Below, piece after piece: positions 1-8,624 of a stretch of 64,000 nucleotides of DNA; positions within the stretch are counted from its first letter, which is position 1, and each line of letters opens with the position of its first letter. The DNA lies in contig DAOSDC010000005.1 in the NCBI GenBank assembly GCA_035361955.1, positions 35,414 through 99,413 on the forward strand, written 5' to 3'. The translations under genes were made by a program, and so were the position numbers. The notes below the pieces were generated by a model, which had not been told where the DNA came from, ran no database searches, and saw nothing but the letters and a program-made list of their open reading frames with translations. The stretch comes from UBA6120 sp035361955 (lineage in GTDB: Bacteria; Bacillota_I; Bacilli_A; RFN20; CAG-826).

Positions 1-607
1 ATGCTCCGTTACCACCTTCGCCCATTTCATACAATCGTTGATTTTCTTCTTTTGCCACAAATCGAAGACCAAGCTGCTTAGTTAATATTTCATTCATATA
101 TTCCGGTTCACTGACCGCAATAAATATCGGCCCCAGTCCATAAATGGCGTATTGATTGGGAATCGGTCCTTTTTCCCAAGCGATTCCGGGGGCGATGCCC
201 GGCACGCCTTCGTCGGAGAATAGCGCATAGCGCTGTCCGTCAAAGTCTGTAAAATACAAGGAGCTCCTACCAAATATTACTTTGATGTCTTCGTGCTCGA
301 CGCTTTTTGCTTCAAAGCGTTTTTTCCAATACATAAGCGCTTCATCGCTTGGGACGCGAAAGCCAGTTCGGTCAATCTGATCGGTGCCCGCTTCCCCTTT
401 AAGGCTCCCGGGAAAATCAAAAAACGTCATGTCGGTGCCTGGGCTGCCCCGATCGTCGGCGAAGAATAGATGATATGTGTTGATATCGTCTTGGTTAATC
501 GTTTTTTTGACAAGACGAAGTCCCAGTACATAAGTGAAAAATTCATATATTTTTTCGGCGCTAGAAGTAATCGCCGTCACATGGTGAATTCCTTTTAATT
601 GTCGCAT
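1..607 (-). CDS. VOC-family (glyoxalase / ring-cleaving dioxygenase-like) protein, partial
   Basis: About 202 codons run to the window edge with no stop, so the 3' end is missing. The start is an ATG at 605-607 preceded by a GAGG Shine-Dalgarno. The N-terminus reads MRQLKGIHHVTAI, the opening beta strand and first metal-ligand histidine of the vicinal-oxygen-chelate fold. It continues with DRGSPGTDMTFFDFPG and a second strand-rich module near LGPIFIAV, as in the two-module YkcA/MhqO group of about 310-330 residues. Members of that group are annotated as ring-cleaving dioxygenases and are often tied to quinone or catechol stress; the substrate here cannot be read. It follows groEL on the same strand but is separated from it by a terminator. 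Confidence 0.75.
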   Translation of the reverse strand, partial: MRQLKGIHHVTAITSSAEKIYEFFTYVLGLRLVKKTINQDDINTYHLFFADDRGSPGTDMTFFDFPGSLKGEAGTDQIDRTGFRVPSDEALMYWKKRFEAKSVEHEDIKVIFGRSSLYFTDFDGQRYALFSDEGVPGIAPGIAWEKGPIPNQYAIYGLGPIFIAVSEPEYMNEILTKQLGLRFVAKEENQRLYEMGEGGNGA

Positions 608-671
608 TTAATTAATCCTCGACTAAAATATATTTCGATTTTGAAATAATTTCAAATCATATGCTCACCAA

Positions 672-699
672 TAAAAAAACTCCGCGTTGTCGCGGAGTT
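672..699 (-). terminator. Intrinsic terminator after groEL
   Basis: A 9-bp stem (AACTCCGCG / CGCGGAGTT) with a four-base loop lies 20 bp beyond the groEL stop. On the minus strand it is followed by a run of T, the normal form of a Rho-independent terminator. It separates groESL from the downstream VOC gene. Confidence 0.85.
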
Positions 700-719
700 G
701 TTGCTTTATATAGCGTTGG

Positions 720-2330
720 TTAGTATTCAGGCATTGGGGGAACCGCAGCTTTTGGTTCCTCGATTTTAACGATAGCCGCTTGACTCGTGATGAACAGCGC
801 GGAAATCATCGCCGCGTTTAAAACAGCGCTTTTGGTCACTTTGGTCGGATCGATAATCCCTTCCGTAATCATATTGACCCATTTACCAGTTAAGGCATTG
901 AACCCGAATTCCGATGTCTGCACTTTTTGCAATTCGACGATGTCTTGACCATTGAAACCCGCATTTTCGGCAATCTGATAAAGTGGCGCGCTTAAAGCGT
1001 CAAGCACTGCTTGAATGCCCCGTTGCACGTCGGCATTGTCATCTTTTAATGTTTCTTTTAGTTCGCGTTGGATTTCCACCAAGATGGAACCACCACCGCA
1101 AACGATGCCCTCAAGCACAGCGGCTTTCGTGGCATTCAATGCATCTTCAATTCTTAATTTTTTGTCTTTAAGTTCCGTTTCGCTCATGGCGCCAACCTTG
1201 ATGACGGCGACACCACCACCAAGCTTTGCCAAACGCTCTTGATATTTCTTCTTGTCGTAGTCGCTTTTAGCGTTTTTAAGCTGGACTTCGATTTCACCGA
1301 TGCGCGCTTTGACTTCATTACTAGCAACGTGACCGCCGATGAGGGTCGTCGTGTCTTTCTTGACAATGACACGACCAATCGTGCCGAGGTTGTCAATGGT
1401 CATCTCCGCGAGTTTCAAGCCAAGATCTTTAGCCATGAATTTGGCCCCGGTCAAAATGGCAATGTCTTCGAGTTGCTCTTTTTGGCTGTCGCCAAATCCC
1501 GGCGCTTTGGTCGCCACGACATTGAATGTGCCCCGCAGTTTATTGACAATGAGGGTATTGGTGACTTCAGTTTCCACATCTTCGGCAATAATCAATAACG
1601 CGCGATTGGATTTGACGATTTGCTCAAGCACCGGAAGGATATCTTGAATCGTCGAGATTTTTTGATCGGTGACGAGTACGAATGGGTTTTCTAGTTCAAT
1701 TGCCATCTTTTCGCGGTCGGTCACGAAATAATGGCTTAGATATCCTTTATCATATTGCATGCCTTCAACGACTTCGAGCGTCGTGTCGAATCCTTTTGAT
1801 TCGTCGACGTTGATAACGCCATTTTTTGACACTTTTTCCATCGCGTCACCGATTATGGCTCCGATTTCTTTGGAATTGGCGCTGATGGAGGCGACATGCT
1901 CGATGTCTTGGCGCGTGCTGACCGGCCGCGATTTTTGCAATAATTTTTCGGCAACAGCCTTTCCGGCTCGTTCAATCCCATCGCGCACGAATACGGGGTT
2001 GGCACCACCATCGACTGCTTTGAAGCCACGATGAATGATAGCTTGAGCTAAGACAGTGGCCGTTGTCGTGCCATCGCCGGCGACTTCGTTGGTATTGCTA
2101 GCGACTTCAGCGACAAGTTTGGCCCCCATGTTTTCATAACGATTTTTAAGTTCGATTTCTTTAGCGATGCTCACGCCGTCGTTGATGATAATCGGCGCCC
2201 CATATTCTTTGTCGATAATAACGTTTCTTCCTTTGGGTCCCAATGTGATTTTGACGGTATCCGCTAATTGGTCAACGCCTGAAAGTAATGCCTTTTTAAC
2301 ATCTTTATCAAATTTGATTTCCTTAGCCAT
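720..2330 (-). CDS. groL: Chaperonin GroEL (Hsp60)
   Basis: Full-length 536-residue chaperonin, which forms the cytosolic double ring that folds proteins with ATP and GroES. The N-terminus MAKEIKFDKDVKKALLSGV, the nucleotide-binding TLGPKGRNV near residue 30, GDGTTTATVLA near residue 86, and the equatorial-domain GGGVAVIKVGA and GIVCGGG segments are all present. The C-terminus ends in PPMPEY instead of the common glycine-methionine tail, so the flexible tail that lines the ring cavity is short or missing. It lies 14 bp after groES with its own Shine-Dalgarno (GGAGG) and shares the CIRCE-controlled promoter. A terminator follows. Confidence 0.99.
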   Translation of the reverse strand: MAKEIKFDKDVKKALLSGVDQLADTVKITLGPKGRNVIIDKEYGAPIIINDGVSIAKEIELKNRYENMGAKLVAEVASNTNEVAGDGTTTATVLAQAIIHRGFKAVDGGANPVFVRDGIERAGKAVAEKLLQKSRPVSTRQDIEHVASISANSKEIGAIIGDAMEKVSKNGVINVDESKGFDTTLEVVEGMQYDKGYLSHYFVTDREKMAIELENPFVLVTDQKISTIQDILPVLEQIVKSNRALLIIAEDVETEVTNTLIVNKLRGTFNVVATKAPGFGDSQKEQLEDIAILTGAKFMAKDLGLKLAEMTIDNLGTIGRVIVKKDTTTLIGGHVASNEVKARIGEIEVQLKNAKSDYDKKKYQERLAKLGGGVAVIKVGAMSETELKDKKLRIEDALNATKAAVLEGIVCGGGSILVEIQRELKETLKDDNADVQRGIQAVLDALSAPLYQIAENAGFNGQDIVELQKVQTSEFGFNALTGKWVNMITEGIIDPTKVTKSAVLNAAMISALFITSQAAIVKIEEPKAAVPPMPEY

Positions 2331-2344
2331 AAAATGATTGCCTC

Positions 2345-2602
2345 CTATTCAATAATTCCCAAAATATGCTCGAATTTAACGAGTAGTCGTTCGGTGTCGC
2401 CTAGTTTGACTTTGGTGCCCGAATAAGTTTCATAGACGACGCGATCGCCGACTTTGATATCGGTTACTTTCGCGCCGATGGCAAGCACTTTTCCAATCGC
2501 GCTTTTTTCTTTGGCGTCTGCGGTCAAAATGATGCCGCTTTGGGTTGTGCGCTCTTCTTTTTCAAGTTCGAGCACGACATAGCTTTCTAAAGGTTTTATC
2601 AT
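2345..2602 (-). CDS. groS: Co-chaperonin GroES (Hsp10)
   Basis: 85 residues, slightly shorter than the usual 94-97. It forms the heptameric lid of GroEL. The N-terminal MIKPLESYVVLE, the mobile-loop region ERTTQSGIILT and the GDRVVYETYSGTKVKLG segment are characteristic. The start is fixed by a strong GGAGG ribosome-binding site. It is the first gene of the groESL operon, 25 bp downstream of a CIRCE operator, so expression should be induced by heat or misfolding through HrcA; hrcA itself is not in the window. Confidence 0.98.
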   Translation of the reverse strand: MIKPLESYVVLELEKEERTTQSGIILTADAKEKSAIGKVLAIGAKVTDIKVGDRVVYETYSGTKVKLGDTERLLVKFEHILGIIE

Positions 2603-2626
2603 ATAAACTCCTCCATGAATATTAGT

Positions 2627-2653
2627 TTGGCACTCGTATTATTCGAGTGCTAT
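2627..2653 (-). promoter_or_regulatory. CIRCE operator (HrcA-binding site)
   Basis: TTGGCACTC, nine bases, then GAGTGCTAT: the canonical inverted repeat TTAGCACTC-N9-GAGTGCTAA with one changed base in each arm. It lies in the 5' leader between the promoter and groES, the normal position for HrcA repression. Confidence 0.96.
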
Positions 2654-2661
2654 CAACATAT

Positions 2662-2689
2662 ATTTTAATGTTTGTCTATCGATTGTCAA
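2662..2689 (-). promoter_or_regulatory. Sigma-A-type promoter of groESL
   Basis: A perfect minus-strand -35 box TTGACA (2684-2689) and a -10 box TAAAAT (2662-2667) are separated by 16 bp. The predicted transcription start falls next to or within the CIRCE operator, so HrcA binding would block it. Confidence 0.75.
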
Positions 2690-2779
2690 GATGGATGATT
2701 ATCATTTTAAAAAATAATCTGTACGTGAAAAAGTGCGGCTCAAACGCAATTAAAAGCAGTGCGATCTACTTGGTCTTAA

Positions 2780-3709
2780 TTATTTATTAGTCGTTTTATC
2801 GAGTTCTTGGGATAGGACAACGGCATTGTTGTCAACGTCAAGTCCGTTAAGGCTGTCGATGAATTTACCGAATTTGCTATAACCGTAGTTTTCGTAATCG
2901 AAGTCTTTGAATTGCGCTTTTAGCATTTTAATTATTTCCGGTAGTGCAATGCGCTTTGTCGGTCGCGCCTTGATTTTCTTAATGATGAATCCAGCGATGT
3001 CTTGGTCGGTGCCGCTTTCGATCAGCTTCACGTAATGTTGATCTTTTTCTTTCACAAGCGCCAAAGTTTTAATCGCCGAGACGAGTTTTGACAAATTGCG
3101 TGCCCCATAACGGCGCGGATCAAAATCGGATTGGAGATTCGTTAATAATATTCCTAACTGGCTTAATAAAATTCTGCCGTCGGTGCCACTTTCGATGATT
3201 AAACTTTTAATCGTGTTGGCAAGTTCTTTCGTCTCAATGGTATCGTCATCAGTATCACCATTATTTTTCTTTTCATCGACCAAATAATTAAAATATTTGA
3301 ATTCGTTGCACGATGACACGAATGCTTTGCTCGCCTTTTGATCGCCGATGCCGATGACAAAAGCGCCTTTTTCCCTAAGTTTGATGACTAGTGGTGTAAA
3401 ATCGCTGTCGGATGTAACGAGTATAAACATGTTGACAAGTCCTTCATTCATGATTTCTAGGGCATCGAGGCTCATCGCCATATCGGCGGCATTTTTCTTG
3501 ACGGCAACGTTATATTGATGAACGGGACGAATCGCGTATTCTGAGGAAATGCGGCGCCAGTCTTCGCCCACGGCTTTGATGTCGGCGTAAAATCGGCTCG
3601 TAATCGCCCGCCCGTATTTAGCCATTTCCTTGATGACGGCGCTCATGCGGTTGACCGGAACGTTTTCAGCGTCGATCAATAACGCAATTTTATAATTTGT
3701 ATTATCCAT
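2780..3709 (-). CDS. NYN-domain ribonuclease-like protein with two OST-HTH/LOTUS domains
   Basis: 309 residues. The N-terminal half is a NYN (PIN-like) domain: IALLIDAENVP with acidic residues at the first strand, ADMAMSLDALE near residue 75, and VTSDSDFTPL near residue 98, supplying the conserved metal-binding acidic residues of this RNase fold. The C-terminal half carries two winged-helix OST-HTH/LOTUS-like modules (about 155-225 and 235-300; for example DPRRYGARNLSKLV and YENYGYSKFGKFIDSL). This architecture is widespread in bacteria and is taken to be RNA-directed, but its biological substrate is generally unknown. It is monocistronic and divergent from the formyl-THF cyclo-ligase gene. 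Confidence 0.9.
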   Translation of the reverse strand: MDNTNYKIALLIDAENVPVNRMSAVIKEMAKYGRAITSRFYADIKAVGEDWRRISSEYAIRPVHQYNVAVKKNAADMAMSLDALEIMNEGLVNMFILVTSDSDFTPLVIKLREKGAFVIGIGDQKASKAFVSSCNEFKYFNYLVDEKKNNGDTDDDTIETKELANTIKSLIIESGTDGRILLSQLGILLTNLQSDFDPRRYGARNLSKLVSAIKTLALVKEKDQHYVKLIESGTDQDIAGFIIKKIKARPTKRIALPEIIKMLKAQFKDFDYENYGYSKFGKFIDSLNGLDVDNNAVVLSQELDKTTNK

Positions 3710-3859
3710 AATGTCTCCTAGATTGGATGATTTATCTACCTAATCATAACCGATTAAGCGGTTGTTCGCACGAATCGATTCTATAATTAGGCGACGATTT
3801 TGGGCTTTAAGCCCCAAACACTTCGATGCATCGTATAAAATGACAATGAGGACTGATCG

Positions 3860-4378
3860 ATGACAAAAACCGAAATTCGTCAAATGATGATTGCCAAACG
3901 GACAGCAATGGAAACCCGTGATGTCAAACTAAGAAGCCATGCTCTAGTGGAAAAGCTAATGCGCGATTATCGGTTTATCGTCGCCGATATCGTGGCGATC
4001 TACGAACCGATTAACAATGAAGTTGATTTGCGTGGTTTGTATCAAACCGGCAAACGGTTTGCGCTCCCAAAAGTTGTGGGCACCGACATGCACTTCATCG
4101 AGATCACGGCTGAAACCGAATTAGTGCGCAGTTCGTTTGGGATCCTCGAGCCGCGCGATGGCCGTATCGTCGACGACCACATCGATTTGCTGCTCGTTCC
4201 CACACTGGCACTTGACCGCAAGAATTACCGTATCGGGTTTGGCAAAGGTTATTACGACCGCTTTCTTGCCTCACACAAGCCAAAAATGACGTTGGGCATC
4301 ATCTATGATTTTCAGTTAATCGATGGTTTCGACCATCATGAGTTTGATATTGCCCTTGATGGGGCATTAATCGCTTAA
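3860..4378 (+). CDS. fau: 5-formyltetrahydrofolate cyclo-ligase
   Basis: 172 residues. It uses ATP to convert 5-formyl-THF to 5,10-methenyl-THF in cytosolic one-carbon metabolism. The signature GFGKGYYDRFL near residue 134 and the preceding LLLVPTLALD are diagnostic; the N-terminal basic helix (KTEIRQMMIAKR) is typical. The start follows a GAGGA ribosome-binding site. Its stop overlaps the stop of the convergent EAL gene by four bases. Upstream, a TATAAT near 3782 and a GGGCTT/AAGCCC hairpin near 3800 lie in the leader; neither is assigned a proven role. Confidence 0.95.
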   Translation: MTKTEIRQMMIAKRTAMETRDVKLRSHALVEKLMRDYRFIVADIVAIYEPINNEVDLRGLYQTGKRFALPKVVGTDMHFIEITAETELVRSSFGILEPRDGRIVDDHIDLLLVPTLALDRKNYRIGFGKGYYDRFLASHKPKMTLGIIYDFQLIDGFDHHEFDIALDGALIA

Positions 4379-6027
4379 TGACGTTTTTGGTGCGTCATCA
4401 CGAACGTCGTGACATCAAAGGCATCCATCGGATAGGCGTATAAATATCCTTGAATGGCATCGATGCCATGTTGGACAAGGTAGTCTTGTTGAAATTTTTC
4501 TTCAACACCTTCGCCGACGACTTTAAGACCAAGTGCTTTGCCAAGCGAAATCATGAATTCGATTAATGGGTAATTACCATCGACCTCTTCGATACTATTG
4601 ATGAACTCACGATCGATTTTGAGAATGTCGATTGGTAATTGTTGCAAATACATTAACGACGAATAGCCGGTTCCAAAATCGTCTAAAGCGATGCGGAAGC
4701 CCATCGCTCGTATTGTTTTCAAACGGGCGACCGCTAGCTCGAAATTTTCCAAAAACAGCGACTCGGTAATTTCAAACACGAAGTATTTGGTGGCGACTTT
4801 GTGCCGGACGATGGCATCTTTCAAATAATCGATGAAATTAAGTTCAAGCACTAATTTTGTCGATAGGTTAATCGACACGCTCGTGGGAGCGGCGCCATCG
4901 GCGAGCAACTCTTGGAAATACGCGAAGCTTCGTTCGACCACAAACCGCGTCAATTCCTTGATTTGCCCCGATTTCTCAGCGGTTGGGATAAAGTCAAGCG
5001 GAGCGATGAATCCACGCTTGCCTTGCTTCCAGCGCAACAGTGCTTCCATCGCAAATATTTTGCCCTTTTTAACATCGTACACCGGTTGGAAATATACTTT
5101 TATTTCGTCGTTAGTTAGCGCCGAATGAAGTAAGTTGGTCAACTCGATGTTCTCGGTTATCTCTTTCTCGAATGAAGCTTGGTAGGAAACCACCGAACCC
5201 GGACCCGATTTTTTAGCGACCGACAAAGCCATTTCGATGTGTTGCATCAACGTCTCGTATGTTTCGCCATCTTCGGGATAACACACGATACCGGAAGACA
5301 CCGTAAAAAAGAAATCGTCGCCATCGATTGGAATCGATCGGCGCGCTTCTTTGGTATATTCTTGAATCAATTTGTCCATTTCTTTTCGCGAAGCGATGTT
5401 TTGCACCAACAAAACGAATAAGTCGTCGCTGAAACGGAATACATGATGATCTTCGCCCGCCAAAACGCGCAAATCGCGAGCAATCGTCGTGATTAAAAAA
5501 TCACCCGCGGCAAATCCTTTTACTTCATTGATTGAGCGAAAATTGTCGATGTCAATATAGACGATTCCAAGAAATTGCCCTTCTTTTGTTTGAAAATGTT
5601 CCCGCAGTAGTTCACGAAATTTGTTTTTGTTGAACAAACCGGTCAACCGGTCAGTATAAGCGAGTTCGTAGAGACGTCTTTCAAGTATTTCCAAATTGTC
5701 ATTACTAATGTTGAGATTGGAATTCGATTCTTCCAACCGTTTAATCGCCGTGACATATAAATCCATGCGTCGTTTTATCAAAAAATAGAAAAGCAGCGTC
5801 GTCATCGCCACATAGAAAATACCTTTAGCCAACTGAATGCTGTCGACAAGCGCGTGATTATCACCAGTCAACCAAAGCAAAATCCGATCTGAGAGCACAA
5901 TCCAAACAATGCCGAGCACGAGATAAACCGCCATGATTTGAAGCGTGCCCCGCACGGGAAGCAGTCTCCAATTGCTTTTTTTGAGTTTCTCGCGGAATTG
6001 CTCGTCAGCGTTTGGTTTATTACTCAT
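4375..6027 (-). CDS. Membrane protein with degenerate GGDEF and intact EAL domain (c-di-GMP phosphodiesterase)
   Basis: 550 residues. Two transmembrane helices (about 28-50 and 66-84) are followed by a short coiled segment, a GGDEF-fold domain (about 120-285) and an EAL domain (about 295-545). The GGDEF loop reads RFSDDLF at 198-204, so the catalytic signature is lost and no cyclase activity is expected; such domains often act as sensors. The EAL signature is kept (EALLRW from 328), as are DDFGTGYSS, KIDREFI and QGYLYAYP, so hydrolysis of cyclic di-GMP is likely. It is the last gene of a three-gene unit, overlapping the upstream nucleotidyltransferase-fold gene by ATGA. Confidence 0.93.
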   Translation of the reverse strand: MSNKPNADEQFREKLKKSNWRLLPVRGTLQIMAVYLVLGIVWIVLSDRILLWLTGDNHALVDSIQLAKGIFYVAMTTLLFYFLIKRRMDLYVTAIKRLEESNSNLNISNDNLEILERRLYELAYTDRLTGLFNKNKFRELLREHFQTKEGQFLGIVYIDIDNFRSINEVKGFAAGDFLITTIARDLRVLAGEDHHVFRFSDDLFVLLVQNIASRKEMDKLIQEYTKEARRSIPIDGDDFFFTVSSGIVCYPEDGETYETLMQHIEMALSVAKKSGPGSVVSYQASFEKEITENIELTNLLHSALTNDEIKVYFQPVYDVKKGKIFAMEALLRWKQGKRGFIAPLDFIPTAEKSGQIKELTRFVVERSFAYFQELLADGAAPTSVSINLSTKLVLELNFIDYLKDAIVRHKVATKYFVFEITESLFLENFELAVARLKTIRAMGFRIALDDFGTGYSSLMYLQQLPIDILKIDREFINSIEEVDGNYPLIEFMISLGKALGLKVVGEGVEEKFQQDYLVQHGIDAIQGYLYAYPMDAFDVTTFVMTHQKRH

Positions 6028-6521
6028 TTGGTAATAACGGTTTCCTTTCGGATTTTTTTCTCAAGATCAAGCAGTTTCACTTGGTCACGATTTCGTTTGG
6101 TGTCCGAACGCAAACTGTATTTCGTCAAATATTTGTAAAGGCGCCATAAGTTCTTAACGTCAAGTACCGCATACGAGGTGGCGTCGCGATTGACTTGAAG
6201 CGGATTTTCGTCTTGAAAACCGGCTTCTTTTTTCCAATACGATTGTTTGGCGATTTCGACTTCAACGCCGTTTTTCTTAAAAGCCAAATAGGGTTTGGCG
6301 ACGCGTTTATATCCAGCTTTGCGAAGCAATAACGGCAGTTGATCACCACCGACAATCTCATCGTTTAACAGCAAATCGACGTCTTGGGCATCATAATCTT
6401 TATCAAGTGCCAACTCGACGCCCAACGAGCCGTATACGACGGGGTGAACCCCAAAACGACCTTCGATTAAGGTCACGACTTCGTGCAGTGTTTGATAAAC
6501 GACTTGTCGATGTCCGTTCAT
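6024..6521 (-). CDS. Putative nucleotidyltransferase-fold protein between GGDEF and EAL genes
   Basis: 165 residues from the ATG at 6521, chosen because it overlaps the TGA of the upstream GGDEF gene (ATGA); an in-frame ATG at 6557 would sit inside that gene. The segment VVYGSLGVELALDK followed by DAQDVDLLL resembles the GS...D-x-D motif of the minimal nucleotidyltransferase superfamily (Gly-Ser plus paired acidic metal ligands), and VEVEIAKQSYW could supply the third acidic residue. The rest is basic and shows no other domain. Translational coupling on both sides to c-di-GMP enzymes suggests a linked role, perhaps nucleotide transfer or signalling. The fold call is a motif reading only. Confidence 0.55.
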   Translation of the reverse strand: MNGHRQVVYQTLHEVVTLIEGRFGVHPVVYGSLGVELALDKDYDAQDVDLLLNDEIVGGDQLPLLLRKAGYKRVAKPYLAFKKNGVEVEIAKQSYWKKEAGFQDENPLQVNRDATSYAVLDVKNLWRLYKYLTKYSLRSDTKRNRDQVKLLDLEKKIRKETVITK

Positions 6522-7690
6522 ACTTTGCCTATCGATTCGACGCTGGCGCGTTTCCATGCGCTCTTATTAGATTTTTTTGCCATGTACAGTCCTTCATCGG
6601 CCAATCGGTAATAAGTGTCGAAATCAGTTTTTGCATCTGGTATTAGCGTCACGATACCGATACTTACGGCAAGCGTTAAACCATGTTCGGTAAATTTCTC
6701 GTGCTTGACGAGGTTGATGATATCCTCGGCTTTGACTTCCGCTTCTTTTTCTCCAGAACCTGGAAGAATTACCGCGAATTCGTCCCCGCCAAAGCGACCA
6801 ATCGTTTGGCAACCACTCATCAATGGTTTCAATAAGTTGGATATTTGCGTCAGCACCTGATCCCCCGCCATATGTCCGTGGGTATCGTTGACTGTCTTAA
6901 AATTGTCGATATCAAACATTAAAAGCGATACCGGTTGGTTGGATTCGCGTGCTTTGTTGATGCAAGTCGTGCTAATGTCTAAAAATGTTGCCCGGTTATT
7001 GATTTGTGTCAACTGATCGATATGTGCTAATTCTAATAGCACGGCGTCGGTCTTTTCCTTGCTCATCAAGATGAAACCGATATTGGTGACAATCATGTGG
7101 GCGAACAATAGCGTGTACATTAACTGATTGATCGGGCTTGTCGACAACACCGTTAAATCGACCCAACCGAAAAAGGCGTTGATGCCCCGGAACATCATGA
7201 TGACGATGACCGTTACGTAAATGATAGCGAAAAATGCTTCCAGCGATGTGCGTTGCTTACGCCGTAATATCGTGATCGGGGGTCCAATCAGCAATAGTGT
7301 CCCGATGAGTGAGAAAAAGAATATGCGTCGCGGTTCCGTGTTCCAAAACAGCACGATCGACAGAAAGAACAAAACCGAGGCGATGATAAAGCCCGTATAC
7401 AAGTTTCGAATCCAACCTTTAAATTCGTCATGCAACGAGATGATTGCCCACGCCTCAAAGAATAGACCGACGAACATACTCGTGTTGGCAAAAACTTGCA
7501 CAATCCAAGCCGGCAACATCGGTTGTAGCATAAATAGCGTCCAGGCCACAGATTGAAACATCTTGGCAATGATGAACAAAACTTTGTGAAGCGTGTCTTG
7601 CTTCTTAAACACATAGGCGAACAAAAACAAACCGGTAAATAAATTCCCGATTGTAATTAACAAGATAATGGTTGCAACATCAATTGTCAT
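6518..7690 (-). CDS. Membrane-bound diguanylate cyclase (GGDEF)
   Basis: 390 residues: about six or seven transmembrane helices in the first 208, then a GGDEF domain. The active-site loop is intact (RFGGDEF, GGDEF at 301-305) and DIDNFKTVNDTHGH at about 260-272 provides the metal and substrate residues, so synthesis of cyclic di-GMP from two GTP is expected. The RxxD inhibitory I-site normally found just upstream is absent (SGCQ at that position), so product feedback may be weak. It is the first gene of a tightly overlapping trio with the nucleotidyltransferase-fold and EAL proteins. Confidence 0.94.
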   Translation of the reverse strand: MTIDVATIILLITIGNLFTGLFLFAYVFKKQDTLHKVLFIIAKMFQSVAWTLFMLQPMLPAWIVQVFANTSMFVGLFFEAWAIISLHDEFKGWIRNLYTGFIIASVLFFLSIVLFWNTEPRRIFFFSLIGTLLLIGPPITILRRKQRTSLEAFFAIIYVTVIVIMMFRGINAFFGWVDLTVLSTSPINQLMYTLLFAHMIVTNIGFILMSKEKTDAVLLELAHIDQLTQINNRATFLDISTTCINKARESNQPVSLLMFDIDNFKTVNDTHGHMAGDQVLTQISNLLKPLMSGCQTIGRFGGDEFAVILPGSGEKEAEVKAEDIINLVKHEKFTEHGLTLAVSIGIVTLIPDAKTDFDTYYRLADEGLYMAKKSNKSAWKRASVESIGKV

Positions 7691-7817
7691 AAGTTAGTAA
7701 TCTTTCTTAATTCATTTTATCAAAGGGGGGCTTAGTCGCATAATTATTTAATAATTATTGCGATAATTTACGTATTTTAGCACAATTTATTAGATAATTG
7801 TTTAAAGAGGACCCTGC

Positions 7818-8477
7818 TTGCTCGACCCGATCAGTTTCACAAAACTAAACGTCATTAATCTTGGACCAATGGTGTCAAAAGGCGGTTTCGCCTATAACAG
7901 CTATTTGTTCAAATCAATTGGAAAAACGTTTTTGATCGACATTCCCCACATTGCCTTAGGAGGCAATATCATTCCCGTCAATGGTTCCAGTGTCGATCGG
8001 GGCAAGATCGAAAAAAGCGGACTTGGAAAAAAGACGTTGGTCCGGTTTCAAACGCTGGAATATTTACGCGCCTTCACAAGTGGGCGCATCAGTTGGTCCG
8101 AACTTCGATCGTTATTAATCATCTCCGGCGCCTTTGGTATTTTTAAACGCGAAGAGTTATTGGATACCGGTGGCTATTTGACAGCGCTAGGCAAACTTAA
8201 AAAAGATACCGTCGGCGAAGACATGGAACTAGTCGTGCGCCTAACTTATCAAGCGCTTGTTAATAAACGATATTACCGCGTTTCCTATGTGCATCACGCC
8301 AATTGCTATACCGAACTGCCGTCGGATTTGAAGAGTCTTCTCAAGCAACGCAACCGCTGGCAGCGTGGCTTATTAGATATTTTGAGTTTGCACCGTCGCA
8401 TCTTATTGCGACCTCAATATAAGCAACCGGGCATGCTTGGCTTCCCCTATTTCTTCTTTAATCTTGGGAGTATATTT
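7818..8477 (+). pseudogene. Chimeric remnant: MBL/flavodiiron-like N-terminus fused to a truncated family 2 glycosyltransferase
   Basis: The open frame starts at a TTG (7818) with an AAAGAGG ribosome-binding site. The first 43 or so residues (for example FAYNSYLFKSIGKTFLIDIPH) resemble the start of a metallo-beta-lactamase/flavodiiron domain. From about residue 46 (ALGGNIIPVNGS) the frame becomes the C-terminal half of a processive GT2 enzyme: LLIISGAFGIFKRE, VGEDMELVVRL with the catalytic ED, and QRNRWQRG, the Q-x-x-R-W-type hallmark. The donor-binding N-terminal half is missing. The 3' part runs into an IS3-type terminus, so the C-terminal membrane region is lost as well. A deletion that joined two genes, plus an insertion, explains it best. 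The flavodiiron assignment is weaker than the GT2 one. Confidence 0.75.
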
Positions 8478-8579
8478 TTGAAACTTTTGACCCTTTCTTG
8501 CCATAATAAAAACCTCCTACCAAGATTATATGGCAGAAGGTGTTTTTTATTTTGTGTGAACTAAATGGGGGTCAGTTCA
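8468..8579 (-). mobile_element. Left-end remnant of an IS3-family (IS150-like) insertion sequence
   Basis: On the minus strand the terminal repeat TGAACTGACCCCC (outer end 8579) is followed by an imperfect hairpin with arms near 8509-8522 and 8531-8546, a GGAGG ribosome-binding site, and ATG GCA AGA AAG GGT CAA AAG. That encodes MARKGQKFQKYTP, the typical opening of IS3/IS150-group OrfA. After about 13 codons the sequence passes into the glycosyltransferase remnant, so only about 110 bp of the element remains. No transposase catalytic domain or right end was seen. The inner boundary (about 8468-8480) is uncertain. Confidence 0.75.
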
Positions 8580-8624
8580 ATTGCGCGCCGTTTTCATTAA
8601 TATGCATGTAAAACCGGCCTTGTT

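Noticed and set aside
1239..1598. 119-codon open frame on the plus strand
   Set aside because: It is antisense to groEL, has no ribosome-binding site and no family pattern; a shadow of the GC-skewed codons of a conserved gene. The same holds for the frames at 983, 1015, 1339 and 1759.
3790..3830. Possible 6S RNA next to the formyl-THF cyclo-ligase gene
   Set aside because: The ssrS-fau link is a proteobacterial arrangement, and the 150-bp gap shows only a short GGGCTT hairpin and a promoter, too little for 6S RNA.
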